Shown: in pieces, positions 44,986 to 53,202 of the stretch
Position numbering within the stretch: the first letter of the stretch is position 1
Layout of the letters: each line of letters opens with the position of its first letter
From: Arachidicoccus sp. BS20
GTDB taxonomy: Bacteria; Bacteroidota; Bacteroidia; Chitinophagales; Chitinophagaceae
Length of the DNA stretch: 64,000 nucleotides
Reading direction: 5' to 3'
Assembly (NCBI RefSeq): GCF_001659705.1
Contig: NZ_CP015971.1
Coordinates: forward strand, 2,855,029-2,919,028
The notes under the pieces: model-generated
Seen by the model: only the letters and a program-made list of their open reading frames with translations
The model's database searches: none
Told to the model about the DNA's origin: nothing
Translations under genes and position numbers: made by a program

Positions 44986-47052
44986 TTATTTTTTAGCTAT
45001 TGTAGGGAATGCAGATATTCTAAGCCTTGTAGCACCCATTGGTATCAAAGTTATATCGTTTGTCTGCGATTGAGTGTTTACGGGACTTTCGGGCAGTACA
45101 GCGCAAAGCCCGTATTTATCGATTACCCATGAAGAAATTTGTTTCGCCTGAACATTTACGATTTCTAAAGGAACATTTTCCGGTGTGAATGGAAATGAAT
45201 CTTTTGGAAAGGGTTTGTGTATGACTTTCCAATTTGCAGTATCATTCGATAAAACCAAACCGTAATTCCACGCGCTTGCAGCATATAAATTATACGCAGG
45301 ATATTTGGACGGGTCTGCATTTTCCTGCCAATGAGAATCCTCCTGTACAGCTTTGCGGCTGTCCATTTTTTCAATCCGTTCTTTCATTTTTAAAGAAAAT
45401 GTCAATGGTCCGTAATTAACGCTTACACTGTTTTTATTTGCCGTCCATTTTTTGACGGATATTTTCATCGGGAGATTCAAGGTTATTTTGTCGCCCTCTT
45501 TCCAATCGTTTGAGATTTGAGCATAAGCATCAGGCGTCAACTGTGAGGATGCTTTTTTACCATTAATGAAAATGCTTGCATTGTTGCACCATTGCGGAAT
45601 GCGCAGGTACAACGGAAAATTTGTTTTATTTTTTGTATGAATGATAAACTGAATATTTTCGTCAAAAGGATAATTTGTTCGTTCTTCAATGGAGATATTC
45701 GTTCCGTTACTAACTTTAGCGTTTACCGTATTTGCATTGTATAAAACAGCCGCGAGTCCGTTGTCAGGTGTTGCCATCCAAAGATTTTCTGAGTAGTAGG
45801 GCAAGCCTTGCGCATGATTGTGCTGACAACAACGGCTGCTGAAAGGATTCATCATTAAAAAAGGTCCTTCATTGGCAATATCGGGATGATGATTTTTATC
45901 GTCGCTTACTACCATGTTCGGCGCGGTAAGATAGCGCAGTGCTTTGAAGTCGGGCATCAACGCGGCTGGAAAAGTATTAAACATTACATCCTCGCAATTG
46001 TCTGCCCACAACGGATTTCCGGTAAAACGAAGCAACATTTCATCGGAAGCCATTTGCTCCACAATGCCGCAGGTTTCGATTGCCTGTCGTGGGTCGGTAT
46101 AACCCGGTCGCGCATTTTCATCTGCGCCAAACATTCCACCCGGAACTTGTCCGTAAATTTTTCTTACAAGCTCAAAATCATTGTATGTCGCTTTCAAATC
46201 GTTGGAATCATTGCTCTGCAAAAAATAAGTTGCAGGCTCTCTGAAACTTTGGGCGATGTTTACGTTGTGCCAATTGGGCAAATTATTTTTCTGTTCCCAA
46301 TTTGCTGTATTGCGATGAATTTTCTTTGCTAAATCCAGCAGCCAATTATCGCCTGTTCTGTTATACAGCCAATACACGCTATACAAATTATCGCCGCCGC
46401 GACTGTTCTCCCAATAATCTTTCAGAAACATACTGTCGGGCAAGTTCAATTCCCATTGAAAATATTTTGTCATAAAAGGAATCACACGATTGTCATTACT
46501 GTAGTCGTAATAAGACTGCAAACACCAAAGCATAATCATATTTGCCCACAAATCGGGCTTGCCGTTTTTCAAAGAAAGCGGTCCGAAATATCCGTCTTCT
46601 CTTTGCGATTGAAGCACGGCATTGAGCCAAAACTTCGTTTCATTAATCATTGCCGTATCCTTCAGCAAATACGCCAAATCTCCATAGCCTTTCAACCAAT
46701 ACGGAACTTCTTCCCAACCGTGAGAACCTGTACCATCTTTACTCAGCCACGCATTATCTTTCTTTTCTAACCATGCGCTTATTTCGCCAAGATGTCCCGT
46801 TAATCCGTCGCGTTGCAAGTGCAGATATTTCAACAACCATCCTTGCGGCTGAATGCTGCCGATGGGTAATTTGATAAAATGTAAAGGCTGCAGCGGATTT
46901 TTATTGCTTGTATAAAAATCATTGGAAGCATTCAGCGGCGGCGAAGCAACACTTCTTACCGAAATATTGTTGTTGTTTTTTGTCCATGCTGCAATAACGA
47001 AAACGCAGAGAGCGAGCATTGCTGCTGCGAAAAATATTTTTATTTGTTTCAT
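44986..47052 (-). CDS. GH127-type beta-L-arabinofuranosidase
   Basis: A 688-residue protein with an N-terminal hydrophobic export segment (AAAMLALCVFVIAAW). The DUF1680/GH127 helical barrel begins FIKLPIGSIQPQGWLLKYLHLQRDGLTG. Zinc/catalytic positions can be matched by spacing to the characterised HypBA1: Glu326-T-Cys328 (IETCGIVEQMASDEMLLRFTG) and Cys408-Cys409 (SSRCCQHNHAQGLP); the first of the Cys pair would be the nucleophile. Such enzymes remove beta-L-arabinofuranose. It lies 32 bases before the glutaminase-like gene in the same direction. With the GH43 pair it points to an arabinose-rich substrate. Confidence 0.85.
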   Translation of the reverse strand: MKQIKIFFAAAMLALCVFVIAAWTKNNNNISVRSVASPPLNASNDFYTSNKNPLQPLHFIKLPIGSIQPQGWLLKYLHLQRDGLTGHLGEISAWLEKKDNAWLSKDGTGSHGWEEVPYWLKGYGDLAYLLKDTAMINETKFWLNAVLQSQREDGYFGPLSLKNGKPDLWANMIMLWCLQSYYDYSNDNRVIPFMTKYFQWELNLPDSMFLKDYWENSRGGDNLYSVYWLYNRTGDNWLLDLAKKIHRNTANWEQKNNLPNWHNVNIAQSFREPATYFLQSNDSNDLKATYNDFELVRKIYGQVPGGMFGADENARPGYTDPRQAIETCGIVEQMASDEMLLRFTGNPLWADNCEDVMFNTFPAALMPDFKALRYLTAPNMVVSDDKNHHPDIANEGPFLMMNPFSSRCCQHNHAQGLPYYSENLWMATPDNGLAAVLYNANTVNAKVSNGTNISIEERTNYPFDENIQFIIHTKNKTNFPLYLRIPQWCNNASIFINGKKASSQLTPDAYAQISNDWKEGDKITLNLPMKISVKKWTANKNSVSVNYGPLTFSLKMKERIEKMDSRKAVQEDSHWQENADPSKYPAYNLYAASAWNYGLVLSNDTANWKVIHKPFPKDSFPFTPENVPLEIVNVQAKQISSWVIDKYGLCAVLPESPVNTQSQTNDITLIPMGATRLRISAFPTIAKK

Positions 47053-47165
47053 TCGCTATAATTTATGAGCGTGATTAAAGTTCATCATTTATTTTTAAAG
47101 AACGTGCTGTATTACCAATCGGTTTATTTTTTGTTTAAAAAGAATTAATAATTCATTATAAAATG

Positions 47166-48371
47166 TTATCTCGATTTATACAATCGCACGGCAAACAGAA
47201 AAATAAACACATAGCAGATAATCGGTAAATAGTACGAAACGGCTACATCATGATTGGCAATTTTTCCCATGAAATACGGGAAAATAGCGCCACCTACCAT
47301 TCCCATTGAAATATAAGAAGATGCCTGTTGGGTTTTAGCACCTAAATCTTTAAGCCCTAAACTAAAAATAGTCGGATACATAATGCTGAAGAAAAAATTA
47401 ATCATCAGTAATGCTATGAAGGATGTCCAACCTAAATTTTGCGCTACAATCAGGCAACACAAAACACTTCCTAATGCAAATGCAGCGAGTAGTTTATTTG
47501 GCGCTATAAATTTCATCAATGCTGTGCCTACAATTCTGCCGATAGTCATCATTGCCATAAACAAAACCATGTAATTACCTGCCGTTTGCTCGGAGAATCC
47601 CATTTTTTCATGTCCGTAATTAATGAAAAATGCCCACGTGCCGCTTTGCGCCGCCACATTGAAAAACTGCGCCGCCACCGACCAGATAAAATGCGGATGT
47701 TTTATCAATGGCTTATTTTGTCCGGCTTCAACATTTTCTGCTTCATGATGTGCGTATTGAACTTTAGGCACGTGTGTAAATGCAAAAGCAATGGCAAAAA
47801 GTGCAATCACAATGCCTATTGACAAATACAAATATTTTACGGAAGAAAGGTCATTGGAATCATGTGTAACTCTCAACAGAAAATAAGTGCCGATGGCAGG
47901 ACCAATCATTGTGCCGACAGCATTGAATGATTGCGAAAAGTTAAGTCGTCTGTCGCTGGTTCTTTGATCGCCCAAAGCAGCAGCAAACGGATGCGCTACT
48001 GTTTCCAATGTTGCCATGCCTGTTCCTAAAATAAACAACGCGATTCTAAACATAGTAAATGAATTGTTATTTGCCGCAGGAATAAATAATTGTGTGCCAC
48101 AGACAAATAAAATCAGTCCGAGCAACACGCCTTTTTTGTAGCCGAATTTTTTCATAAAAAGCCCCGCGGGAATACTCATTACGGCATAGGCGCCAAACAC
48201 AGATAGTTGAATTAAACCCGATTTGGATTTATCTATATGCAGCACATTTTGAAAATGCTTGTTAAGCACATCGCACATGGAAAGTGCAATGCCCCAAATC
48301 ATAAAAAGACAGGTAACATACCCGTAGATAAGCACATATTTCTTATCGATAAATTTTGGATTATTTGACAT
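47166..48371 (-). CDS. FucP-like sugar:H+ symporter (MFS)
   Basis: A 401-residue protein with twelve predicted transmembrane segments. The N-half has VTCLFMIWGIALSMCDVLNKHFQ, similar to the FucP opening that carries the proton-coupling region, plus LETVAHPFAAALGD and RRLNFSQSFNAVGTMIGPAIG, the signature of the sugar MFS (FucP/GluP) group. A charged central loop separates it from the C-half. It would import a monosaccharide such as fucose, arabinose, glucose or galactose released in the periplasm. It precedes GH127 by 113 bases and follows an ECF sigma gene by 26 bases. Confidence 0.88.
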   Translation of the reverse strand: MSNNPKFIDKKYVLIYGYVTCLFMIWGIALSMCDVLNKHFQNVLHIDKSKSGLIQLSVFGAYAVMSIPAGLFMKKFGYKKGVLLGLILFVCGTQLFIPAANNNSFTMFRIALFILGTGMATLETVAHPFAAALGDQRTSDRRLNFSQSFNAVGTMIGPAIGTYFLLRVTHDSNDLSSVKYLYLSIGIVIALFAIAFAFTHVPKVQYAHHEAENVEAGQNKPLIKHPHFIWSVAAQFFNVAAQSGTWAFFINYGHEKMGFSEQTAGNYMVLFMAMMTIGRIVGTALMKFIAPNKLLAAFALGSVLCCLIVAQNLGWTSFIALLMINFFFSIMYPTIFSLGLKDLGAKTQQASSYISMGMVGGAIFPYFMGKIANHDVAVSYYLPIICYVFIFLFAVRLYKSR

Positions 48372-48397
48372 AAAAATTACTTACGTTCATTATTGAA

Positions 48398-48970
48398 TTA
48401 AGAAGCGGAAAACATATAAGAATATTCGGACAGTTCTTTTCTGAAAATTTTCAGCGCTTTGCCGATATGCTTTTCTACCGTGCTTAAAGATATGGACAAC
48501 ATTTGTGAAATATCTTTTTGAGAATAACCATTATTGCGGCTTAGCGTAAATACATCACGGCATTTCGCAGGCAAATTATAGAAAACCTGGTTGATTTTTT
48601 GAGAAAGTTCTTTTGTTTCCAAATCAGCAAAAACGATTTTGCAAGATTCATTAGAAAAAACGTTTTTGCAATATTTGCTGCGAATATTTTCTGCACGCAT
48701 TTCATTAAAAATTTTAAAGCGTACAGCCTTGTTGAGATACGCTTTTAATGATACGCTAAAAGCTATTTTTTCTCTTCTTTGATAGAGGGAAATAAATATG
48801 TCCTGAACGATGTCTTCCGCTACCTGCCTGCATTTCAGCGTTTTGTATGCAATGTGAAACAACAGGGAATAGTAGCGGGAATATATTTCATTGAAAGCTG
48901 CTTCATCTTGCCGCGACAAAGCAAATAACTGCTCATCTTCCATAGCATGATAATTGAATTTTTGTTCCAT
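48398..48970 (-). CDS. ECF RNA polymerase sigma factor without adjacent anti-sigma gene
   Basis: A 190-residue sigma-70 of ECF type. Region 2: EAAFNEIYSRYYSLLFHIAYKTLKCRQVAEDIVQDIFISLYQRR. Region 4: LPAKCRDVFTLSRNNGYSQKDISQMLSISLSTVEKHIGKAL. It resembles the sigma factor at 41744 in layout but not closely in sequence. No fecR-like gene flanks it: the next gene on the strand (26 bases on) is the sugar transporter. It probably controls the transporter-GH127-glutaminase run. What restrains it is not visible. Confidence 0.9.
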   Translation of the reverse strand: MEQKFNYHAMEDEQLFALSRQDEAAFNEIYSRYYSLLFHIAYKTLKCRQVAEDIVQDIFISLYQRREKIAFSVSLKAYLNKAVRFKIFNEMRAENIRSKYCKNVFSNESCKIVFADLETKELSQKINQVFYNLPAKCRDVFTLSRNNGYSQKDISQMLSISLSTVEKHIGKALKIFRKELSEYSYMFSAS

Positions 48971-49096
48971 TTTTACAAGATTTAGAAGCGAAAAGTAGTA
49001 AACTTTTGTTTAACAAACAAATGTTTCTTAATTTATCCGAAAGCAATAAAAAGGAAATGAATAATGAAAGCGTTAGAGGTTTGTATTTTACACTAA

Positions 49097-49141
49097 AAAA
49101 TGCTTTAAACGCAATTACTAAAATTGCGTTTAAAGCATTTT
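49097..49141. terminator. Long perfect terminator hairpin between PUL 2 and the ECF sigma gene
   Basis: A 20-bp perfect stem (AAAATGCTTTAAACGCAATT and its inverse) with a 5-base loop ACTAA, flanked by A and T runs. It lies 15 bases past the stop of the GH76 gene at 49157 and upstream of the sigma gene, so it isolates PUL 2 from the PUL 1 extension. Confidence 0.85.
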
Positions 49142-49156
49142 AAAACAATCTTTTTA

Positions 49157-50290
49157 TTACAATAATTGTTTTTGATTTAACAGCGCGGCAGCCTCAATGA
49201 GCATACAGCCGCTTTCTTCAACAGTTAAATCAACAGATGCATCAGTAGGCGGATTTTTCCAGTAAGTTCCATATAAACCGGCTTGCTTATTAGCACCCGC
49301 ATACCAAAGTGTTTCGGCATTCAGCTTCAGAAAATCGATGTAGCGTTTTCTTACAGTTTCATCCAAATCGGGGTTTGCAATAAGTTGTGTAAAATAACGA
49401 ATGAAAATGCCGTTGAATAATCCGCCATCGCCTTTTCCTTCATCTATCAGCAATCTGTCGGCAGTAGTGTAAGATGTATTGTTCAAAGCATAATTGGCAA
49501 ATGTTTGCGCATCGTTGAGATATGCAGGATCTTTTGTTGCATTGTACAATTCATTTGCTGCGCCAATCATTAACCCCTGATTATATGTAAATGCCGATGA
49601 TGACCTTGAACCGTCTGTATTAATTCCGTCATATACAAAACCGTTCGGGTCGGTTAAAGAATCTTTTAGCCAGTTGTAATCTTTTACAGCCCAGTCGAGA
49701 TTGCTTTGGTCTTTGAACTCTTCATATAATCTTACAGCGAAAATACAAGCGGGACCGTTTGCCGGAGTGTTTTTAAATTTTTTGTCTTTATTCCAATAAA
49801 TTCCGCCGCCCAGTTCGTCGCTCCAGCCACCTTTTATATCTGTCCATATAGTGTTTGCTGCATCCTTGAATTTTTCATCGTTAGTCGCCTGATAAGCACG
49901 GAGTACAGCTAATGCATTCCAGCCCATATCGTCATAGTAAAAGCCGATAAATGTATTGCCGTTTTTTTGCTGAACACCGGTGTACCATTTATTAATATAA
50001 TCGGAATAAGTGCTGCTTTTGCTTCTGTTGAATGCATCTATCAACACATCCAAACCATGCGCCTGCGGCCAATACTGAAAGCCGGAACTTGCTGTGCTTT
50101 CATTGAAATAACCCGGAGTGGGATTCCAGAAATTATTGATTAAAAATTCCGTGCTGCTGTCGGCTGCCTTGTCCCAGTCAATAGCGTACCGGTCAATACC
50201 GTCTTGTGTACTGAAATCATAATCGTAATGCCTTGTGCATGAACTTAGAAACAGCATTATCGCAACAGTAAAAAAATATCTGTATTTCAT
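49157..50290 (-). CDS. GH76 family alpha-1,6-mannanase-like lipoprotein (PUL 2)
   Basis: A 377-residue lipoprotein (lipid Cys18 in FLSSCTRHYDY). The (alpha/alpha)6 barrel has the GH76 catalytic Asp pair, Asp120-Asp121 in FYYDDMGWNALAVLRAY, plus DELGGGIYWNKDKKFKNTPANGPACIFAVRLYE and AFTYNQGLMIGAANELYNATKD. GH76 enzymes cut alpha-1,6-mannan backbones internally. As a lipoprotein ending the PUL 2 operon (60 bases after SusE), it is a candidate for surface action. Transcription ends at the 20-bp terminator after it. Confidence 0.92.
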   Translation of the reverse strand: MKYRYFFTVAIMLFLSSCTRHYDYDFSTQDGIDRYAIDWDKAADSSTEFLINNFWNPTPGYFNESTASSGFQYWPQAHGLDVLIDAFNRSKSSTYSDYINKWYTGVQQKNGNTFIGFYYDDMGWNALAVLRAYQATNDEKFKDAANTIWTDIKGGWSDELGGGIYWNKDKKFKNTPANGPACIFAVRLYEEFKDQSNLDWAVKDYNWLKDSLTDPNGFVYDGINTDGSRSSSAFTYNQGLMIGAANELYNATKDPAYLNDAQTFANYALNNTSYTTADRLLIDEGKGDGGLFNGIFIRYFTQLIANPDLDETVRKRYIDFLKLNAETLWYAGANKQAGLYGTYWKNPPTDASVDLTVEESGCMLIEAAALLNQKQLL

Positions 50291-50349
50291 TATCTATAAC
50301 TTGTTTTATTATGCATGTATTTCCTGACTTTACCTACGAAAATGCCGAA

Positions 50350-51498
50350 CTAATGAATGGTTACCGAGTGTGTATAATTCGCAATATCAGGCGAAAAAAT
50401 TAATTGAATATCGGCTTGTTTTCCATCGGCTGCATCAGGGAATTTGAAACCATAATCCCATTGATCATTATCACTAAGTGCTATGGCTCTTAAATAATAG
50501 AAAGATGCCGGACTGCTTGATGTAGGCGCATTTCCACCTTCGTGGTCGCTGTTTCCCCACCATTCGTAAGTATCTGCCGTACCGTTGTTTACAGTAACTC
50601 TGAATTTATGACGATTATCTGTCCAGCCACCCATATCGGTAAACACTACTTTGTAATTATCCATTTCCCAAACACCATTACTCTTATAAGTGAAAGTGCC
50701 TTCAAAATCGTTTTTGGAACAATACCAAAAATCGACTGCTTTAATTTGACTTATCTGTGCATTTAATATAGATAAATCCAAATCTATTCTATACTCTTTT
50801 GTATCGCTGCCTGTAATCGTTGTTACATCGTCTCCCTCGCGGAAAGTGCTGCCGTCGATATAAAAACTACTTATATCGCTGCCGGAAGTTTTGTCCACAA
50901 AATGATATGTTCCGGATTTGAGCGAAGTGTAAATTTCAAATTTCCCGTCGCCGGTAGATTTCAGCTTGATGGCTTTGGACAAATCATCTCCGCCTTCTGT
51001 TGCTGTTCCTGTGATGTAAAGCTCTGCCGGTGGATTGTCTAATCCATTAGCGCGCTTAACAGTAATGGTGCGTGCGGAATCTGCCTTTACTGCATTAACA
51101 CCTTTAGATGAAAATACTGTCCATTTAAGGTTGATGCTGTCCAATGGAGAAATTCCGGCATTTTTTGCTATCGTGTTTAATGTGGCTTTTGAAATAGTTG
51201 CTTTGTTATTCACGCCGTTTCCATCGGAAACAACCGTATATAGCGGATGCGAAAAATCTCCGTCCGGCTTATCGAATGCTACGGTGTAAAGCACCAAACC
51301 GCCATCTTGTGCAAGCGATTGGTCCCACTCAAATAAAACTGTTGAAGTATTGGATAAATCAACAAATTTATCGTTGGCAGGAGAGAAGAACGTTTTTACA
51401 GGTGTAACCGTTGTACTTACAGAATTGTCATCTTTTTTACAGCTTGTTGCAGCTAAAAACGCTAATGCAAAAAGTATAAGATAATTGAGCTTTTTCAT
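50350..51498 (-). CDS. SusE/SusF-type outer-membrane glycan-binding lipoprotein (PUL 2)
   Basis: A 382-residue lipoprotein (lipid Cys20 in LAATSCKKDDNS). The N-terminal Ig-like SusE domain starts TPVKTFFSPANDKFVDLSNTSTVLFEWDQ. Two beta-sandwich modules of starch-binding type follow: ELYITGTATEGGDDLSKAIKLKSTGDGKFEIYTSL, then DFEGTFTYKSNGVWEMDNYKVVFTDMGGWTDNRHKFRV with surface aromatic residues suited to glycan binding. It lies between susD (58 bases upstream) and GH76. Confidence 0.9.
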   Translation of the reverse strand: MKKLNYLILFALAFLAATSCKKDDNSVSTTVTPVKTFFSPANDKFVDLSNTSTVLFEWDQSLAQDGGLVLYTVAFDKPDGDFSHPLYTVVSDGNGVNNKATISKATLNTIAKNAGISPLDSINLKWTVFSSKGVNAVKADSARTITVKRANGLDNPPAELYITGTATEGGDDLSKAIKLKSTGDGKFEIYTSLKSGTYHFVDKTSGSDISSFYIDGSTFREGDDVTTITGSDTKEYRIDLDLSILNAQISQIKAVDFWYCSKNDFEGTFTYKSNGVWEMDNYKVVFTDMGGWTDNRHKFRVTVNNGTADTYEWWGNSDHEGGNAPTSSSPASFYYLRAIALSDNDQWDYGFKFPDAADGKQADIQLIFSPDIANYTHSVTIH

Positions 51499-51556
51499 AA
51501 CTCTTTATTTGATTTTAAAAATTTATCGATTATTGTTTTTATGACTTAATTGAATT

Positions 51557-53179
51557 TTACCATCCCGGATTTTGGTCGAGATTCGGATTCAACGCTCGCT
51601 CGTCTCTTGGTATGGGCCATAAATAATGCCGGCTTGGGTCAAACTTTCGGATATTGACTCTGAGATACCCGTCATCTACGCTTGGGTCGCCGAATTGTGC
51701 GCCATGCACATAGCCATTTAAAACGGTTTCTGCAGTTTTCCAACGACGGATATCGAAAATTCTCAATCCTTCCAGCGCCAGTTCATCACGACGTTCTCTT
51801 CTGATAATTGTTCTTAAATCGCTTTGACTCCAAGCTGCGTTATAATCCAGCGCATTGGCATCCGTAAATCCTGCACGCGAACGAAGCGCTTTGATAGTTG
51901 TATTCCAATCGGTTTCATCCAACTTACTTAACTCATTTTTTGCTTCGGCATACATCAGCAATACATCGGCATAACGAATAAGAATCAAATCCAGTCCCGA
52001 ATTAAAATTCGATGCAGTCGGGTCGTAATATTTTCTTACATAATATCCTGTGGGAGAAGCTATGCTTCCTGCTTTATATTCATCAGGCGCGCTCTTGTCG
52101 GGGTCGGTGCCGGGCTTGATATAAATGGTTTTAGTAGAGCCATCTGGTTTCGTCCATTGGTAGCCATCGTACACAAGTGTAGCCGTCATGCGAGGGTCTC
52201 TGTTAGTGTAAGGATTATTCGCGTTGAACCCGGAAGATGCATCGCTTGGCAATTTACCGTTTAGCATCATGTAGTCATTTACTAATTCTTGCGTAGGTGC
52301 AAGTCCGTTTAATCTTGCTCCCGCAGAAATGGGAACCATGTCTATCAAATCGCCATAGGTTCTTAAATTTGGAACATAGCCTGCACTCAGTATTACTTCA
52401 CTATTATTTTCGTTTGCCGGGTTAAAAAGACCTGCATAAGATGAAAACAGCGAATACGTTCCGTTTTGGGTAGAGCCAATCAGCTTGCTGCATTCATTTA
52501 CTACATCCTGCCAGCGGTTTTCATAAAGATAGACACGCGCTTTTAATGCAATAACTGCACCTTTGGTTATGCGACCGATGTCGCTTTTGGTATAAGCCGT
52601 ATTGACCGGTAAAACATTTTCAATGTCATCTAATTCTTTTAAAACAAAATTGACAACACTGTCATGCGAGCTTCTTGAAATGTTTTGTGATTCTTCAATA
52701 GAAATGTCGTGGTCAAACAACGGAACTGCTCCCCACCATGTAGTCAATTGAAAATAATGCCATGCTCTTAGGAATCTTGCTTGCGCGGATATCTGATTGA
52801 TTTCATCTTTCGTAATGCCGGGAACTTTGTCGATGTATTCGAGAATAACATTACTTGTTTTGATTCCCTGATAGTGAAAGCGCCATTCATCGTCCAGGCG
52901 TTGCAACGATGGGTCGTACACGCCGGAAGAAATGGATGTTACACCTGCAGCATCGCCTCTCCCGTCGTAAGCGTTGTCCGATAATACTTCGTTGTAGAAA
53001 AAATAATCGGGATTGACAATCTGTGAATACGCAGTATTCAAGACAAGATTGGCTTTATCTACAGAGGTCCAATAGTTAAGTTCCGTGTACTCATTGGTCG
53101 GAACCAAATCGAGTTTCTTACACGAAAAACCTATGCAGATAATCGTAATAAAATACAATATTCGATAGCTCTTTTTCAT
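51557..53179 (-). CDS. SusD/RagB family nutrient-binding lipoprotein (PUL 2)
   Basis: A 540-residue lipoprotein (lipid Cys20 in CIGFSCKKLDLVP). SusD pattern: LVPTNEYTELNYWTSVDKANLVLNTAYSQ, ISAQARFLRAWHYFQLTTWWGAVPLFDHDIS, LILIRYADVLLMYAEAKNEL and IRRERRDELALEGLRIFDIRRWK, ending LNPNLDQNPGW, the usual SusD C-terminal NPxW phrase. It caps the SusC barrel encoded 23 bases upstream. Confidence 0.95.
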   Translation of the reverse strand: MKKSYRILYFITIICIGFSCKKLDLVPTNEYTELNYWTSVDKANLVLNTAYSQIVNPDYFFYNEVLSDNAYDGRGDAAGVTSISSGVYDPSLQRLDDEWRFHYQGIKTSNVILEYIDKVPGITKDEINQISAQARFLRAWHYFQLTTWWGAVPLFDHDISIEESQNISRSSHDSVVNFVLKELDDIENVLPVNTAYTKSDIGRITKGAVIALKARVYLYENRWQDVVNECSKLIGSTQNGTYSLFSSYAGLFNPANENNSEVILSAGYVPNLRTYGDLIDMVPISAGARLNGLAPTQELVNDYMMLNGKLPSDASSGFNANNPYTNRDPRMTATLVYDGYQWTKPDGSTKTIYIKPGTDPDKSAPDEYKAGSIASPTGYYVRKYYDPTASNFNSGLDLILIRYADVLLMYAEAKNELSKLDETDWNTTIKALRSRAGFTDANALDYNAAWSQSDLRTIIRRERRDELALEGLRIFDIRRWKTAETVLNGYVHGAQFGDPSVDDGYLRVNIRKFDPSRHYLWPIPRDERALNPNLDQNPGW

Positions 53180-53202
53180 TCCTATATTTTTACGTTATGT
53201 GT

